From Thermoflexales bacterium (GTDB taxonomy: Bacteria; Chloroflexota; Anaerolineae; Fen-1058), in NCBI GenBank assembly GCA_017882055.1, contig JADGQE010000020.1:1-16801 (forward strand): 16,801 nt of DNA, given 5' to 3'. Numbering within the stretch: the first letter of the stretch is position 1; every line of letters starts with the position of its first letter. Made by a program: the position numbers and the translations under genes. The notes under the pieces were generated by a model. That model did no database searches and had not been told where the DNA came from. It worked only from the letters and a program-made list of their open reading frames with translations. Shown here in pieces: positions 1 through 7,997 of this stretch.

Positions 1-948
1 ATGGATCGGCACGGGATAATGAATCGCCGTGCCGATCCCTTTGTCGTGCAGGAACTGCGCCAGCGCATCACGTCGTGGATGACGAATCACATATAAATGA
101 TAGACATGCTTTGTCTCCGGCAATTCGATCGGTGTCGTTACGACACCAAACAACCTTTCATTGTACAGGGCTGCCTGTTGTCGACGCCGATCGTTGTCGG
201 CATCCAGGTGGCGCAGTTTAACGCGCAGAATCGCGGCCTGCAACTCATCGAGCCGCGTGTTCCAGCCGGCGATTTCGCTGACGTAGCGTTCGCGCCAACC
301 ATACTGCCGCAGCAGTTCGAGCCGATCGGCGATGGCGGGATTGTTGGTGATGACCATGCCGCCATCGCCGATCGCGCCGAGATTCTTGGTGGGATAGAAA
401 CTAAAGCAAGCGACATCGCCCCAACTGCCCACGCGTCGGCGGTGATATAGCGCGCCGTGCGCCTGCGCACTGTCCTCGATCACTTGGAGGCTGCGTTCTC
501 GCGCAATTTTCAGGATCGGATCGAGATCAGCCGCACCGCCGTAGAGATGCACCGGGATGATGGCTTTGGTGCGCGGCGTGATCGCGGCTTCGAGTTTCGT
601 CGGATCGAGCGTGTACGTGATCGGATCGATATCGACTAGCACCGGCGTCGCGCCCGTCAATTCGATCGCCGCAACAGTGGCGACGGCCGTGTGGGACACC
701 GTGATGACTTCATCGCCCGGACCGATCTCGCAGGCGCGGATAGCAATATGCAGCGCTTCTGTGCCTGAACCAACCCCCACGCCGTACTTCACGCCGACGT
801 AGCCGGCCAGTTCCGCCTCAAAGGCCTGCGTCTGTGGGCCGAGGATATATCGGTTGCTGTCGATCACAGCTGCCATCGCCGCATCGATCTCGGCCTTATG
901 GCTGAGATATTGCGCGCGTGGATTGGCAGCCGGGATTGAGATCGTCAT
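1..948 (-). CDS. DegT/DnrJ/EryC1/StrS family sugar aminotransferase (partial, C-terminus cut by window edge)
   Basis: PLP-dependent aminotransferase that, in this family, moves an amino group from glutamate to a keto-sugar nucleotide to make an amino sugar for surface glycans. The frame is open from the ATG at 948 to base 1, giving 316 residues of a family that usually has about 370-400. Visible marks are the N-terminal PAANPRAQY segment, the GVGSGTEAL cofactor-phosphate region (about 58-66), VEDS-type IEDSAQAHGA with Asp159 for the pyridine nitrogen, and SFYPTKNLGAIGDGG with the PLP Schiff-base lysine at about 188. It lies 19 bp behind the secreted-protein gene and is the third gene of the operon that begins with the SDR enzyme. 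The ribosome site is weak, so translation may depend on the upstream gene. The exact sugar cannot be read from the sequence. Family call is sure, substrate is not. Confidence 0.93.
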   Translation of the reverse strand, partial: MTISIPAANPRAQYLSHKAEIDAAMAAVIDSNRYILGPQTQAFEAELAGYVGVKYGVGVGSGTEALHIAIRACEIGPGDEVITVSHTAVATVAAIELTGATPVLVDIDPITYTLDPTKLEAAITPRTKAIIPVHLYGGAADLDPILKIARERSLQVIEDSAQAHGALYHRRRVGSWGDVACFSFYPTKNLGAIGDGGMVITNNPAIADRLELLRQYGWRERYVSEIAGWNTRLDELQAAILRVKLRHLDADNDRRRQQAALYNERLFGVVTTPIELPETKHVYHLYVIRHPRRDALAQFLHDKGIGTAIHYPVPIH

Positions 949-967
949 GTCGTCGTCTCGCGGGATA

Positions 968-2461
968 TTACGGCAGTTGGGTTACCTGTACATTGTCGAA
1001 GAAAACTTCGAACGGCGCGCCGCTATTGTCCGCTTTGGCCTCGATAAAAACACCAAACTTGCGCTTAGTCACATCCCAGTTGGAGCTGCCATTGACCGTC
1101 GAACCCAACTGTACGCCGTTGAGGTAGATCATGAACGAGTTGCCGGCATGGCGTACCTTGAAGTTGTTCCATTGTCCGGGCTTCAGTGGCGTGGAAAAGT
1201 TGGTCTGAGGGATCAGCGTTGTTGATGAACCGTTAATGGTTTCCTGCAGCTGATAATAGGCTATCGAATTCGAGTCGGTCGTCGAAGTCTTTATCTTCAA
1301 GAGATAGTAGTTGCCGTTGGGATTGAAGGACGAGCCGTTAAACGTCGTATTGTCGGCGGCAAAGATCAGTCCGAAACGTGCGTCAAGGTGGCCCGCATAT
1401 ACGTACAGATCGGCGCTGTATTCATAATTGGTGCTGGCCTGGACATTCGGCGAAGTCCCGCAGATCGTATTGATCTGATTGGCGTAAATCGTCATTGCCC
1501 CAGGGGGATTCCCCCAGGGAGAGCCGAGCCCGTTTTGCGAGCAGGTCGATTGAAAATTTCCGCCCCAACTAATGACGTCGGGATCACTCGCAGTCCCCGT
1601 GGCGAACGTATACTTGTATAGATTGGCCGATTGCGTCGGGGTTGCGGTCGGGGTTGCGGTCGGGGTTGCGGTCGGCGTCGGCGTTGCCTGTTTGACTACG
1701 AGCGGCAAATAGCTCTTTAGCAGCGGCGCGGCTCGCAGCGTCGTCGCCTCTAGAAATGCGCCTAACCCGTTGAGGTTGTCGGTATTGCTCTTGAAGACAA
1801 AGGCAATGTACACGGGATTGGGCTGGCGCGCATAATCTTGCAGACTGTAAACAGCATTGCTGTGGGTAGCTGACAAAAGCGGATCGCTGCTGCTGTCCAT
1901 TGCTACGACGTTGAAGTTTTGGCCATCGGTTGAAGCGGCAACTCCCAGGAAGTCGCCCGGCTTCGCATCCAGCAGGTAAGTTGCAGTAAGGATCGCTGTG
2001 CCGTACTGGCTCAAATCGATCGGGCCATAAATCAGCATGGCTTCTTGCCCGTTGGTGTAAGTATCTGTGACGGGGGTCAAAGCCGGCAGCCCTGTCGCTG
2101 CAACCCACACAGTGTTCGAATAAGCGCCACTGGTAACGGGCCCCCAGGTGTAGCTGATGGTTGCGCCGCTGCCGACTACCTGATGCCAGCCGGTGGCGCC
2201 GAGATTCGCTGTGGGCACATAGCTGCTATCGAAAACTTGGCTCATCAGGATCGGCGCATTCAGCGGCGGAGGGATAATGGCGGAAGGCGCAGCCGCGCGG
2301 CTCATCTGCAAACGGAAGGGCGGTTTGAGTGATGGCCGATTGTCTTGTGCCGTGGCTTGCTGAATGAACAGGATGCTGATCAGCATCAACCCGGCGACGA
2401 TCAAGAACGTGACGACTTTGTTGGGTCCGATGAATTTGGAAGGCGTAAAGCGAGCGTGCAT
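968..2461 (-). CDS. Secreted two-domain protein with Thr-Pro linker (paralogue of the 9583-11121 gene)
   Basis: A 497-residue exported protein of unknown function. Residues about 16-38 form a hydrophobic signal/anchor segment ending in ATAQ. A short LKPPFR motif follows at 45-50. Residues about 70-248 form a first beta-rich domain, then comes the YLPLVVK motif (251-257) and a Thr-Pro-Ala linker (about 258-277). Residues 281-497 form a second domain resembling LamG/concanavalin-like folds: WNNFKVRHAGN, then IYLNGVQLGS, ending in FFDNVQVTQLP. I see no catalytic residues. The gene sits between two nucleotide-sugar genes in one operon (42 bp after the SDR, 19 bp before the aminotransferase), which ties it to glycan work. 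A GGAG ribosome site lies just upstream of the ATG. It has only one CGATCG hexamer, a motif common in most neighbouring genes. It could be a surface adhesin, a sheath component or a glycan-binding protein. Confidence 0.85.
   Translation of the reverse strand: MHARFTPSKFIGPNKVVTFLIVAGLMLISILFIQQATAQDNRPSLKPPFRLQMSRAAAPSAIIPPPLNAPILMSQVFDSSYVPTANLGATGWHQVVGSGATISYTWGPVTSGAYSNTVWVAATGLPALTPVTDTYTNGQEAMLIYGPIDLSQYGTAILTATYLLDAKPGDFLGVAASTDGQNFNVVAMDSSSDPLLSATHSNAVYSLQDYARQPNPVYIAFVFKSNTDNLNGLGAFLEATTLRAAPLLKSYLPLVVKQATPTPTATPTATPTATPTQSANLYKYTFATGTASDPDVISWGGNFQSTCSQNGLGSPWGNPPGAMTIYANQINTICGTSPNVQASTNYEYSADLYVYAGHLDARFGLIFAADNTTFNGSSFNPNGNYYLLKIKTSTTDSNSIAYYQLQETINGSSTTLIPQTNFSTPLKPGQWNNFKVRHAGNSFMIYLNGVQLGSTVNGSSNWDVTKRKFGVFIEAKADNSGAPFEVFFDNVQVTQLP
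1629..1686. repeat. 12-bp tandem repeat encoding the Thr-Pro-Ala linker
   Basis: The unit gttgcggtcggg occurs at 1641-1652 and 1653-1664, with a third copy at 1665-1676 differing only in its last base. Degenerate partial copies lie on either side. On the coding (minus) strand each unit reads Thr-Ala-Thr-Pro. Because it is a multiple of three, copy number can change without a frameshift, altering linker length between the two domains of the secreted protein. Confidence 0.85.
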
Positions 2462-2503
2462 GGTGGGTCTCCATTTTTAAAGATTTCGGATATGGCGCGA
2501 TGG

Positions 2504-3529
2504 TTAGAGATAGCGCGCTAGATTCGCACGATAGAAATCAAGGGATCGACGTAACCCCTCAGCTAACGTGGTTTTAGGTGACCAGCCGAGATCGCGCTCG
2601 ATTTTCTCGTAACTGGCGTAGTAGTCGCCGATGTCGATCGCCTTGCGATCAGGTGGGAAGGGGATCAACTCATATTCACCTCCGCCGTTGATTTCGATCA
2701 GCAGCCGGGCGAGATCGAGCAGGCCGATCGGTCGTTCGCTGCTGCCCAAATTGTAGATCTTGCCGCTGGCGTCCGGATGAACGGCCGCGATTAACATGGC
2801 TTCGACAACATCATCGATGTAATTGAAGTCGCGCAGCTGCTGGCCGTCGCCATAGACGAGGATCGGTTCGCCCGTCAAGACTTGCTTCAGCCATACGCCC
2901 AGAAAAGTCTGGCGGGCGTCCTTGATGCGCATGCGCGGGCCGTACGTGTTCGTCAGTCGCAGGCTGGTGGCGCGAATGCCGTAGACGTTATTATAAACGA
3001 TGTGATACCACTCCCCTGCCATTTTGTTGATGCCGTTGACATCGGTCGGATGCAGTAAGTGCTGTTCGTCAACAGGCAAATAGTCGGGTTTGCCGTAGAA
3101 CTGCCGCGTGCTGGCATATACAATTCGAACGTCCGGATTGTTTTTGCGGCAGGCTTCGAGGATTGAGAGTTGGCTGCGGACATTGATCTCTAGATCCGTG
3201 TAAGGATCGCGCATCGAGTCGAGGTGACTGGTTTGGCCGGCGAGGTTGAATAGAATATCCTGCCCGCGGACCAGATAATCCATGCTGTATTCGTCGCGCA
3301 CATCGGCGATATTGACGGTGACCTGGCCCGGATAGTCGGCAATGTTGAACAAGTTGCCGCCATAATCGGGGATGAGCGAATCGACCAGTACGATCTTCGC
3401 GCCTAGTTGCACAAGGCGATAGGCCAGGTTGCTGCCGATGAAGCCAAGGCCGCCGGTGATGAGCACGCGCTTGGAAGCGAAGAAGCCTTCAACTTCGGGC
3501 TTGGGAATTTGGATTTCGGATCGGGTCAT
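2504..3529 (-). CDS. Extended-SDR NAD-dependent nucleotide-sugar epimerase/dehydratase
   Basis: Likely acts on a nucleotide sugar (4-epimerisation or 4,6-dehydration type chemistry) in the cytoplasm. The 341 residues match the usual length of extended SDR enzymes. The NAD-binding glycine motif GGLGFIG is at 26-32, VD at 49-50 ends the second strand, and the conserved LAGQTSHLDSMRDP segment follows at about 96-109. The YAST strand (138-141) and YGDGQQLRDFNYIDD (226-240) are also typical. The usual YxxxK catalytic motif reads NGINK (165-169): the lysine is kept, but Asn stands where Tyr is expected. It is the first gene of the left operon, driven by the promoter at 3687-3714, and is followed by the secreted protein and the aminotransferase. 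This neighbourhood suggests supply of a modified sugar. The family is certain. The reaction is uncertain because of the changed residue. Confidence 0.92.
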   Translation of the reverse strand: MTRSEIQIPKPEVEGFFASKRVLITGGLGFIGSNLAYRLVQLGAKIVLVDSLIPDYGGNLFNIADYPGQVTVNIADVRDEYSMDYLVRGQDILFNLAGQTSHLDSMRDPYTDLEINVRSQLSILEACRKNNPDVRIVYASTRQFYGKPDYLPVDEQHLLHPTDVNGINKMAGEWYHIVYNNVYGIRATSLRLTNTYGPRMRIKDARQTFLGVWLKQVLTGEPILVYGDGQQLRDFNYIDDVVEAMLIAAVHPDASGKIYNLGSSERPIGLLDLARLLIEINGGGEYELIPFPPDRKAIDIGDYYASYEKIERDLGWSPKTTLAEGLRRSLDFYRANLARYL

Positions 3530-3686
3530 GAGTGTTGGCCTGCTAGACTAGGAATCGGGCTTGATGTGGAATAACAGCGCTATCGGGTCTGCCTGGCGAG
3601 GGTTCTAGCCAGTGCGCTGACGGACAGATCGGTGGGGCAGGAGGGCAATCAGCCTGGCGGCCGAACCCCCTCGCGGACCAGTGCGA

Positions 3687-3714
3687 ATTGTAGCAGCTCC
3701 ATTAGCAAAGTCAA
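3687..3714 (-). promoter_or_regulatory. Sigma-70-type promoter of the SDR/secreted protein/aminotransferase operon
   Basis: On the minus strand, TTGACT (3709-3714) and TACAAT (3687-3692) are separated by 16 bp. Each box differs from the consensus at one base. Transcription would start near 3680, leaving about 150 nt of leader before the ATG at 3529. Confidence 0.65.
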
Positions 3715-3763
3715 ACGTCATTTGATTTTTAAGCAGCCTCGGGCCAATGATGTGACAAACTGA

Positions 3764-3772
3764 TGTTATAAT
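3764..3772 (+). promoter_or_regulatory. Extended -10 promoter of the first GT-C gene
   Basis: TGTTATAAT is a perfect TATAAT box preceded by the TG of an extended -10 element. No good -35 box lies 16-18 bp upstream, which fits the extended -10 class. The start would be near 3779, about 40 nt before the ATG at 3820. Confidence 0.6.
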
Positions 3773-3819
3773 CCCATCGCTGCCGGAACCTACTTCAAGT
3801 GTTGAACCCGTGATGGCTT

Positions 3820-5784
3820 ATGCGTAATCGCTACCTGGTATGGCTCCTGATCGCACTTACAATCTTGTTTGTTGTCGCCGTTTGGCTTGATTTAACTCCA
3901 CTGCTGCGCGGACCTGCCGAATGGCGCTGGAATCTACGCCAGCTTTCTCAGCCAATTTGGCGTATCCTTATCCCGATTCTGTTTCTCGTACTCTATGTCG
4001 GGTTGTGTGCCAGATGGATAGCAGCCTTTGGCATTTCTCAACAACCTCCTCCGCCGAAATCCGAGCGTGCTTTTCTGATTTTTCTGACCATTGCGACGCC
4101 CTTGATTCAATTTGCGCTGGCGGCCGCTGTGCTGCGCTTGCCGTTATTCCAATTCTATTCAGCCACCGTGTCACCGGCTGTCACCGGTTTCTATAGCGTT
4201 GCCGTCGCTACGCCAGATCTGAGCGAGCAGCTGGCTCACTATACCACCATCATGCCGACGTTGCCGATCCACCCTCAGACTCATCCGCCTGGCATTGTGT
4301 TGCTCCAGTGGTTGAGCTGGCGTTTCTTTCAGACGGTCCCTGCTTTCGCCGATACCGTCGCATTGCCATTGCGTACTCTGCAATGCCACAATGCGGCGCT
4401 GATGACGCTCGATAACACTCAGATCGCCAGTGCGGTAACGGGCATGCTTGTGCCGGTGATCGGGGGATTTGCCGTTTGGCCGATCTACGCTTTTGGGCGA
4501 AGAATCGTTGGCCCGCAAACTGCGGCTACGGTGGCGGCCCTGTTTCCGATCTTGCCGTTGTTTGCGATGTGGCCGAGTCAATGGGATCAGGTCTATCCAC
4601 TGCTATTGTTCCTGGGGTTGTACCTGGTGCACACCGGCCTCGAATCACGCTCGGCCGGGCGGGTTTTTGCGGCCGGAGTCGTATTGTCGATCGCGACTTT
4701 CTTGAGTGTGGGAAACGCCGTGCTGGTCGTGATCGTCGGGTTATATGGCAGCGTGTGGTATCTGGGCCACCGAGTTAAATGCTCGCTCATCAGTTTTCGC
4801 GGCATAGTCGATTGGGGTCGTTGGGTGGTTCTACTCGCGCTCGGTTGTGCCTCGATTTGGAGCCTGTATGCCGTACTTTATCGCGTCAGTCTGCTCGAAC
4901 TGCTTTCAGTCGGATCGCGATTGGCAGCAGAATCAACCCGCTGCCCGATCTGCCCGTCGACGACACGCTCCTATGGCTTGTGGGCCGTCTGGAATATCGT
5001 CGATTTTGCCACGTTCTTCAGTGTGCCGCTCGCGATTTTGTTGCTGGGGCGCATTCCAAGGATCGTGACGGCGATCCGTGCATATCTCAAGGGCGACCTG
5101 CAGACTTATTCAATTTGGGCACCCCTGGCCGTGGCGGCTTTGATGTCGTTTGTCGTCCTGGATGTATCCGGGATCGTCCGGGCCGAAGTCGGGCGAATGT
5201 GGGTTTACTTTGGACCGTTGCTGGCGCTTATCGCTTTGGCTCCGGGGAAAGTCTCTTCTTCTGAGTCTACCGGCGGCTTGAAGCCCTATCTAGTGACAGG
5301 CTTGGTCGCCCTGCAACTTATCACGCTGAACACACGCTGGATTGTCACACCCAGTTTTCTCGACGAACCGCCGGAGCGACTCGTGAGCTATATCGCCCCA
5401 GGTCCGCAGACGATCCTCCAGGCGTCATTCGATCGCCAGCTGGCCTTGATCGGTTACGATATCTCGAAGTCCGATGTCTCGCTTGATCTTACGCTTTACT
5501 GGCAGGCGCTCGTACAGCCGTTGCATGCCTATACGATGTTTGTCCATGTGCTGGATGCTAAAGGGCAGTTGGTGGCACAACAAGACAATATGCCGGTGCA
5601 CGATCAATTGCCGACTTCGTGTTGGCAGCCGGGCGAATTCGTCTCCGATCCATACTCTGTCAATATTCCCCGCAATGTTCAGAAGCCGTTGGTGATCGAG
5701 TTGGGGGTCTATCGGGTTGATACCGGTGAGCGGCTTAACCTGGATGGCGGAGTAGAGACCAGTGTGCGCCTGAATCTGCCGTAA
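3820..5784 (+). CDS. GT-C-type polytopic membrane glycosyltransferase-like protein with C-terminal beta-rich domain
   Basis: A 654-residue inner-membrane protein with about ten hydrophobic segments between residues 5 and 520, followed by a soluble domain at about 537-654. The loop after the third hydrophobic segment carries PIHPQTHPPGIVLL, a His-rich motif known in GT-C-type proteins. The later EVGRMWVYFGP segment also fits that group. The acidic DD/DE pair of classical GT39 enzymes is not obvious, so catalysis is not proven. The C-terminal domain has the blocks YTMFVHVLDAKG, QQDNMP, WQPGEFV and LGVYRVDTGERL, and the same blocks recur in the next gene. It probably transfers a lipid-linked sugar at the outer face of the membrane. 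The ATG at 3820 has no clear ribosome site. It is divergent from the nucleotide-sugar operon and codirectional with the second GT-C gene. Confidence 0.8.
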   Translation: MRNRYLVWLLIALTILFVVAVWLDLTPLLRGPAEWRWNLRQLSQPIWRILIPILFLVLYVGLCARWIAAFGISQQPPPPKSERAFLIFLTIATPLIQFALAAAVLRLPLFQFYSATVSPAVTGFYSVAVATPDLSEQLAHYTTIMPTLPIHPQTHPPGIVLLQWLSWRFFQTVPAFADTVALPLRTLQCHNAALMTLDNTQIASAVTGMLVPVIGGFAVWPIYAFGRRIVGPQTAATVAALFPILPLFAMWPSQWDQVYPLLLFLGLYLVHTGLESRSAGRVFAAGVVLSIATFLSVGNAVLVVIVGLYGSVWYLGHRVKCSLISFRGIVDWGRWVVLLALGCASIWSLYAVLYRVSLLELLSVGSRLAAESTRCPICPSTTRSYGLWAVWNIVDFATFFSVPLAILLLGRIPRIVTAIRAYLKGDLQTYSIWAPLAVAALMSFVVLDVSGIVRAEVGRMWVYFGPLLALIALAPGKVSSSESTGGLKPYLVTGLVALQLITLNTRWIVTPSFLDEPPERLVSYIAPGPQTILQASFDRQLALIGYDISKSDVSLDLTLYWQALVQPLHAYTMFVHVLDAKGQLVAQQDNMPVHDQLPTSCWQPGEFVSDPYSVNIPRNVQKPLVIELGVYRVDTGERLNLDGGVETSVRLNLP

Positions 5785-5807
5785 TGTGACCGATCGGACG
5801 CAATATA

Positions 5808-5964
5808 GCGGTTTCCAAGTTGATTTACGGTGTCACCCCGCCTGGCGCGCCACCGTCGCATTGCGACGAGCATGGCGTGAGCGGAGCGAAGGGTCTCTCC
5901 GACAGTGGCAGAGATTCCTCGCTTTGCTCGGAATGACACACCTGTAAACCAAACTGGAATTTGC
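5808..5964. repeat. 157-bp imperfect inverted-repeat (MITE/REP-like) element
   Basis: The outer arms match in inverted orientation over about 28 bases with a few differences: the left arm reads TTCCAAGTTGATTTAC then GGTGTCA, and the reverse complement of the right arm reads TTCCAGTTTGGTTTAC then AGGTGTGTCA. Inside is a short perfect hairpin, cgtcgca-t-tgcgacg at 5854-5868. Read on the minus strand the interior gives the FRAKRGIS peptide, a signature of widespread intergenic repeats often mistaken for genes. It fills most of the spacer between the two GT-C genes. It has no transposase and so would be non-autonomous if mobile. Confidence 0.65.
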
Positions 5965-5967
5965 TCT

Positions 5968-5983
5968 AAATCGTTAAATCGTT
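5968..5983. repeat. 8-bp tandem duplication
   Basis: The octamer aaatcgtt occurs twice in a row (5968-5975 and 5976-5983), directly beside the right end of the inverted-repeat element and about 30 bp before the next start codon. It may be a footprint of element insertion or slippage. Confidence 0.5.
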
Positions 5984-6013
5984 AAGCGCATCATTTGCTG
6001 AAAGGTGCAGTTG

Positions 6014-7990
6014 GTGAACAAAGCAATCGCCGTTTTACATCGCTGGCTCATGAACCGATGGTTGCAGCTGACCATCGTGTTGGCGATTGGCATTTTCCTG
6101 CGCTATATCCAGCTGTCTGCAATCCCGAATGGTTACTTTCACGACGAGGCCTGGTCCGATGCCAGGGCAATGGCGCTGGCCAATGGGGCGGTGCAGCCAC
6201 AAGTCTACTTTGCTGAGAATAACGGCATGGATGCGCTACCCGTCTACTTGATCGCGTTGTTGTTCAAGTTCACAGGTCCGCTCGCAGTCGGCAGTCGAAT
6301 CATCTCGGCCTTGGCCGGCAGCCTGGCAATTCTGGCGACATACTGGGTGGCGTTGGAATTATTCGCCGACTCTCAGCACCGGCACGCCCTCGGATTGATT
6401 GCGTCCTGTGTCATGGCCACTTTGTTTTGGGCGCTGACCACCAGCCGATCGGGCTGGCACGTCATGTCGATGACGTTGATCATCGCTATCAGTCTTGCCG
6501 CGCTGGTGCGTGGTCGCCGGCTCCAGCGACGACGCTGGTTCGTTCTCGGTGGAATCCTCGCCGGACTCGCGCAGTACACTTATCCATCGGCCCGGTTCTT
6601 GGCGGCGTTGTTGCTTATCCTATTTTTGACGGATGTATGGCACCGGCGGGATCGATGGCGTGGCGTGGTGGCCGATTATGCGTCACTCGCCGTCGCAGCG
6701 GCGATTGTCTTTGCGCCGCTGGGTTACTATTTTGTTCAAAATCCAGAATGGTTCTTCACCCGCGCGCAGCAAGTGAGCCATTTCGACTTCACCGATCTAC
6801 TTCAAAATGTCGCCAAAACATTGGCCGGATTTTCATTGGTGGGTGACACGGAGGGCTTGCACAACATACCCGGTCGCCCGGCGCTCGATCCGATCTTGAG
6901 CGTTTTCTTTATGGGCGGCCTCCTGGTCTGTATAACCCGGCGGCGTTTTGCGCATGGCCTGCTGCTGAGTTGGCTGATTGTTTTTTCGCTGCCGGTCGCA
7001 TTGACCGGGCAAGCCCCGCTCTTTCGACGTTGGGTCGCAGTGCTGCCCGCCGAGGTCATCGTCATTGCGCTGGGCGTGACGGCGGTGGCACAAGTAGCCC
7101 GCTGCCGTATCCGTGCAGCGAAGGCGCGTTCGCTTGCCCCGATGGTGATCACAGTCGCATTGATTGCCAGCGCGGGTTGGTCGATTGCCGCTTACTTCGG
7201 TCCGTATGCGGCGAATCCCCAGATGTTCTGGGCGTATGACAGCGGCATTACTCAGGTGGCGAATTATATTCGTGGACGATCGGATGCGGCCATTTTGCTT
7301 ACGCCCTACGATCGATTCTACGAGGTCGTCGCTGTGACGTTAGCCGGTACGCGCTTGCAGCCGATCCAGAGTTACAATGGCATGGAGTGCGTCGTCTTCC
7401 CCGAAGCGACCGATCGCGTGACCGAATGGGTCGTCATCACCGAAAAAGACACGCAGACGATCCCGGCGATTCAGCAGATTTTCCCCAACCATCAGATCGT
7501 CTGGGAGATTCGGTCGCCGGTGGGTGTCTATGCGCGTGCACTGCAGGTGCCGCCGGGTCAAAATGCTCAATGGTCGATCGCGCAGCGTGACCGCGTGAAC
7601 TTCGCCAACAAGATTGAATTGCTTGGATTCGATCTCCCCCAAACCGTCAAAACCGGGGAGACCCTCCATATGACAGTCGCGCTTAAAGCGACTGCGCCCC
7701 TGGAGCGATTATATAAGGTTTTCATTCATGTGCGCGGGCCGGATGGCAGCGTGCTCGCTCAGGACGATCGATTCCCGTGCAACTTCACGCTCAACGAAGC
7801 CGATTGGCGTCCGGGTGATATCGTTCTTCAGAACTTCGAAATGAATGTGCCCGCCGGCCTGACGCCCGGCAAGTATCCGGTGGTGTTGGGGTTGTATCGG
7901 CCCGATACCGGCGCGCGCCTGGCGGTGTCCGAGCCTGCGCTGGAAAACAAGGCGGATTCGGTCGATCTGGGCCAAATTGAAGTAAAGTAG
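6014..7990 (+). CDS. GT39/ArnT-like GT-C glycosyltransferase with C-terminal beta-rich domain
   Basis: A 658-residue membrane protein of the dolichyl-phosphate-mannose mannosyltransferase (PMT/ArnT) kind, which moves sugars from polyprenyl-phosphate donors onto extracytoplasmic acceptors. The first periplasmic loop has NGYFHDEAWSDA, with the Asp-Glu pair expected in this fold. The AENNGMDALPVYL and RIISALAGSL segments also fit. About ten hydrophobic helices follow to residue ~400. Residues ~528-658 form a soluble beta-rich domain with YKVFIHVRGPDG, LAQDDRFP, WRPGDIV and LGLYRPDTGARL, parallel to the preceding gene. I chose the GTG at 6014 because AAAGG at 6001-6005 is 8 nt upstream. TTG at 6011 and GTG at 6005 are in frame but worse placed. 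The gene ends 7 bp from the convergent GT2. Confidence 0.88.
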   Translation: MNKAIAVLHRWLMNRWLQLTIVLAIGIFLRYIQLSAIPNGYFHDEAWSDARAMALANGAVQPQVYFAENNGMDALPVYLIALLFKFTGPLAVGSRIISALAGSLAILATYWVALELFADSQHRHALGLIASCVMATLFWALTTSRSGWHVMSMTLIIAISLAALVRGRRLQRRRWFVLGGILAGLAQYTYPSARFLAALLLILFLTDVWHRRDRWRGVVADYASLAVAAAIVFAPLGYYFVQNPEWFFTRAQQVSHFDFTDLLQNVAKTLAGFSLVGDTEGLHNIPGRPALDPILSVFFMGGLLVCITRRRFAHGLLLSWLIVFSLPVALTGQAPLFRRWVAVLPAEVIVIALGVTAVAQVARCRIRAAKARSLAPMVITVALIASAGWSIAAYFGPYAANPQMFWAYDSGITQVANYIRGRSDAAILLTPYDRFYEVVAVTLAGTRLQPIQSYNGMECVVFPEATDRVTEWVVITEKDTQTIPAIQQIFPNHQIVWEIRSPVGVYARALQVPPGQNAQWSIAQRDRVNFANKIELLGFDLPQTVKTGETLHMTVALKATAPLERLYKVFIHVRGPDGSVLAQDDRFPCNFTLNEADWRPGDIVLQNFEMNVPAGLTPGKYPVVLGLYRPDTGARLAVSEPALENKADSVDLGQIEVK

Positions 7991-7997
7991 ATCTGCG

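Larger units (their letters stand above)
3530..3819. other. Divergent intergenic region
   Basis: A 290-bp spacer between the leftward SDR operon and the rightward GT-C gene. It holds one promoter for each side (listed separately) separated by about 50 bp, and a predicted leader of roughly 150 nt ahead of the SDR start. I found no credible small gene in it and no strong hairpin or riboswitch. Confidence 0.6.

Noticed and set aside
854..1225. Plus-strand reading frame spanning the DegT/secreted-protein junction
   Set aside because: It is antisense to two well-supported genes, has no family likeness and no ribosome site.
1629..1686. CRISPR-like array
   Set aside because: The 12-bp units are contiguous, have no spacers, and encode a Thr-Pro linker.
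968..2461. Calling the secreted protein a glycoside hydrolase (DUF1080/3-keto-disaccharide hydrolase type)
   Set aside because: The C-terminal domain has a similar beta-sandwich pattern, but no catalytic residues can be pointed out. The fold is common in binding domains.
5709..5939. Minus-strand reading frame with FRAKRGIS
   Set aside because: Known artefact of a widespread intergenic repeat, and it overlaps the end of the GT-C gene.
7991..7997. Terminator between the convergent GT-C and GT2 genes
   Set aside because: Only 7 bp separate the stops, and no hairpin with a T-tract is visible around them.
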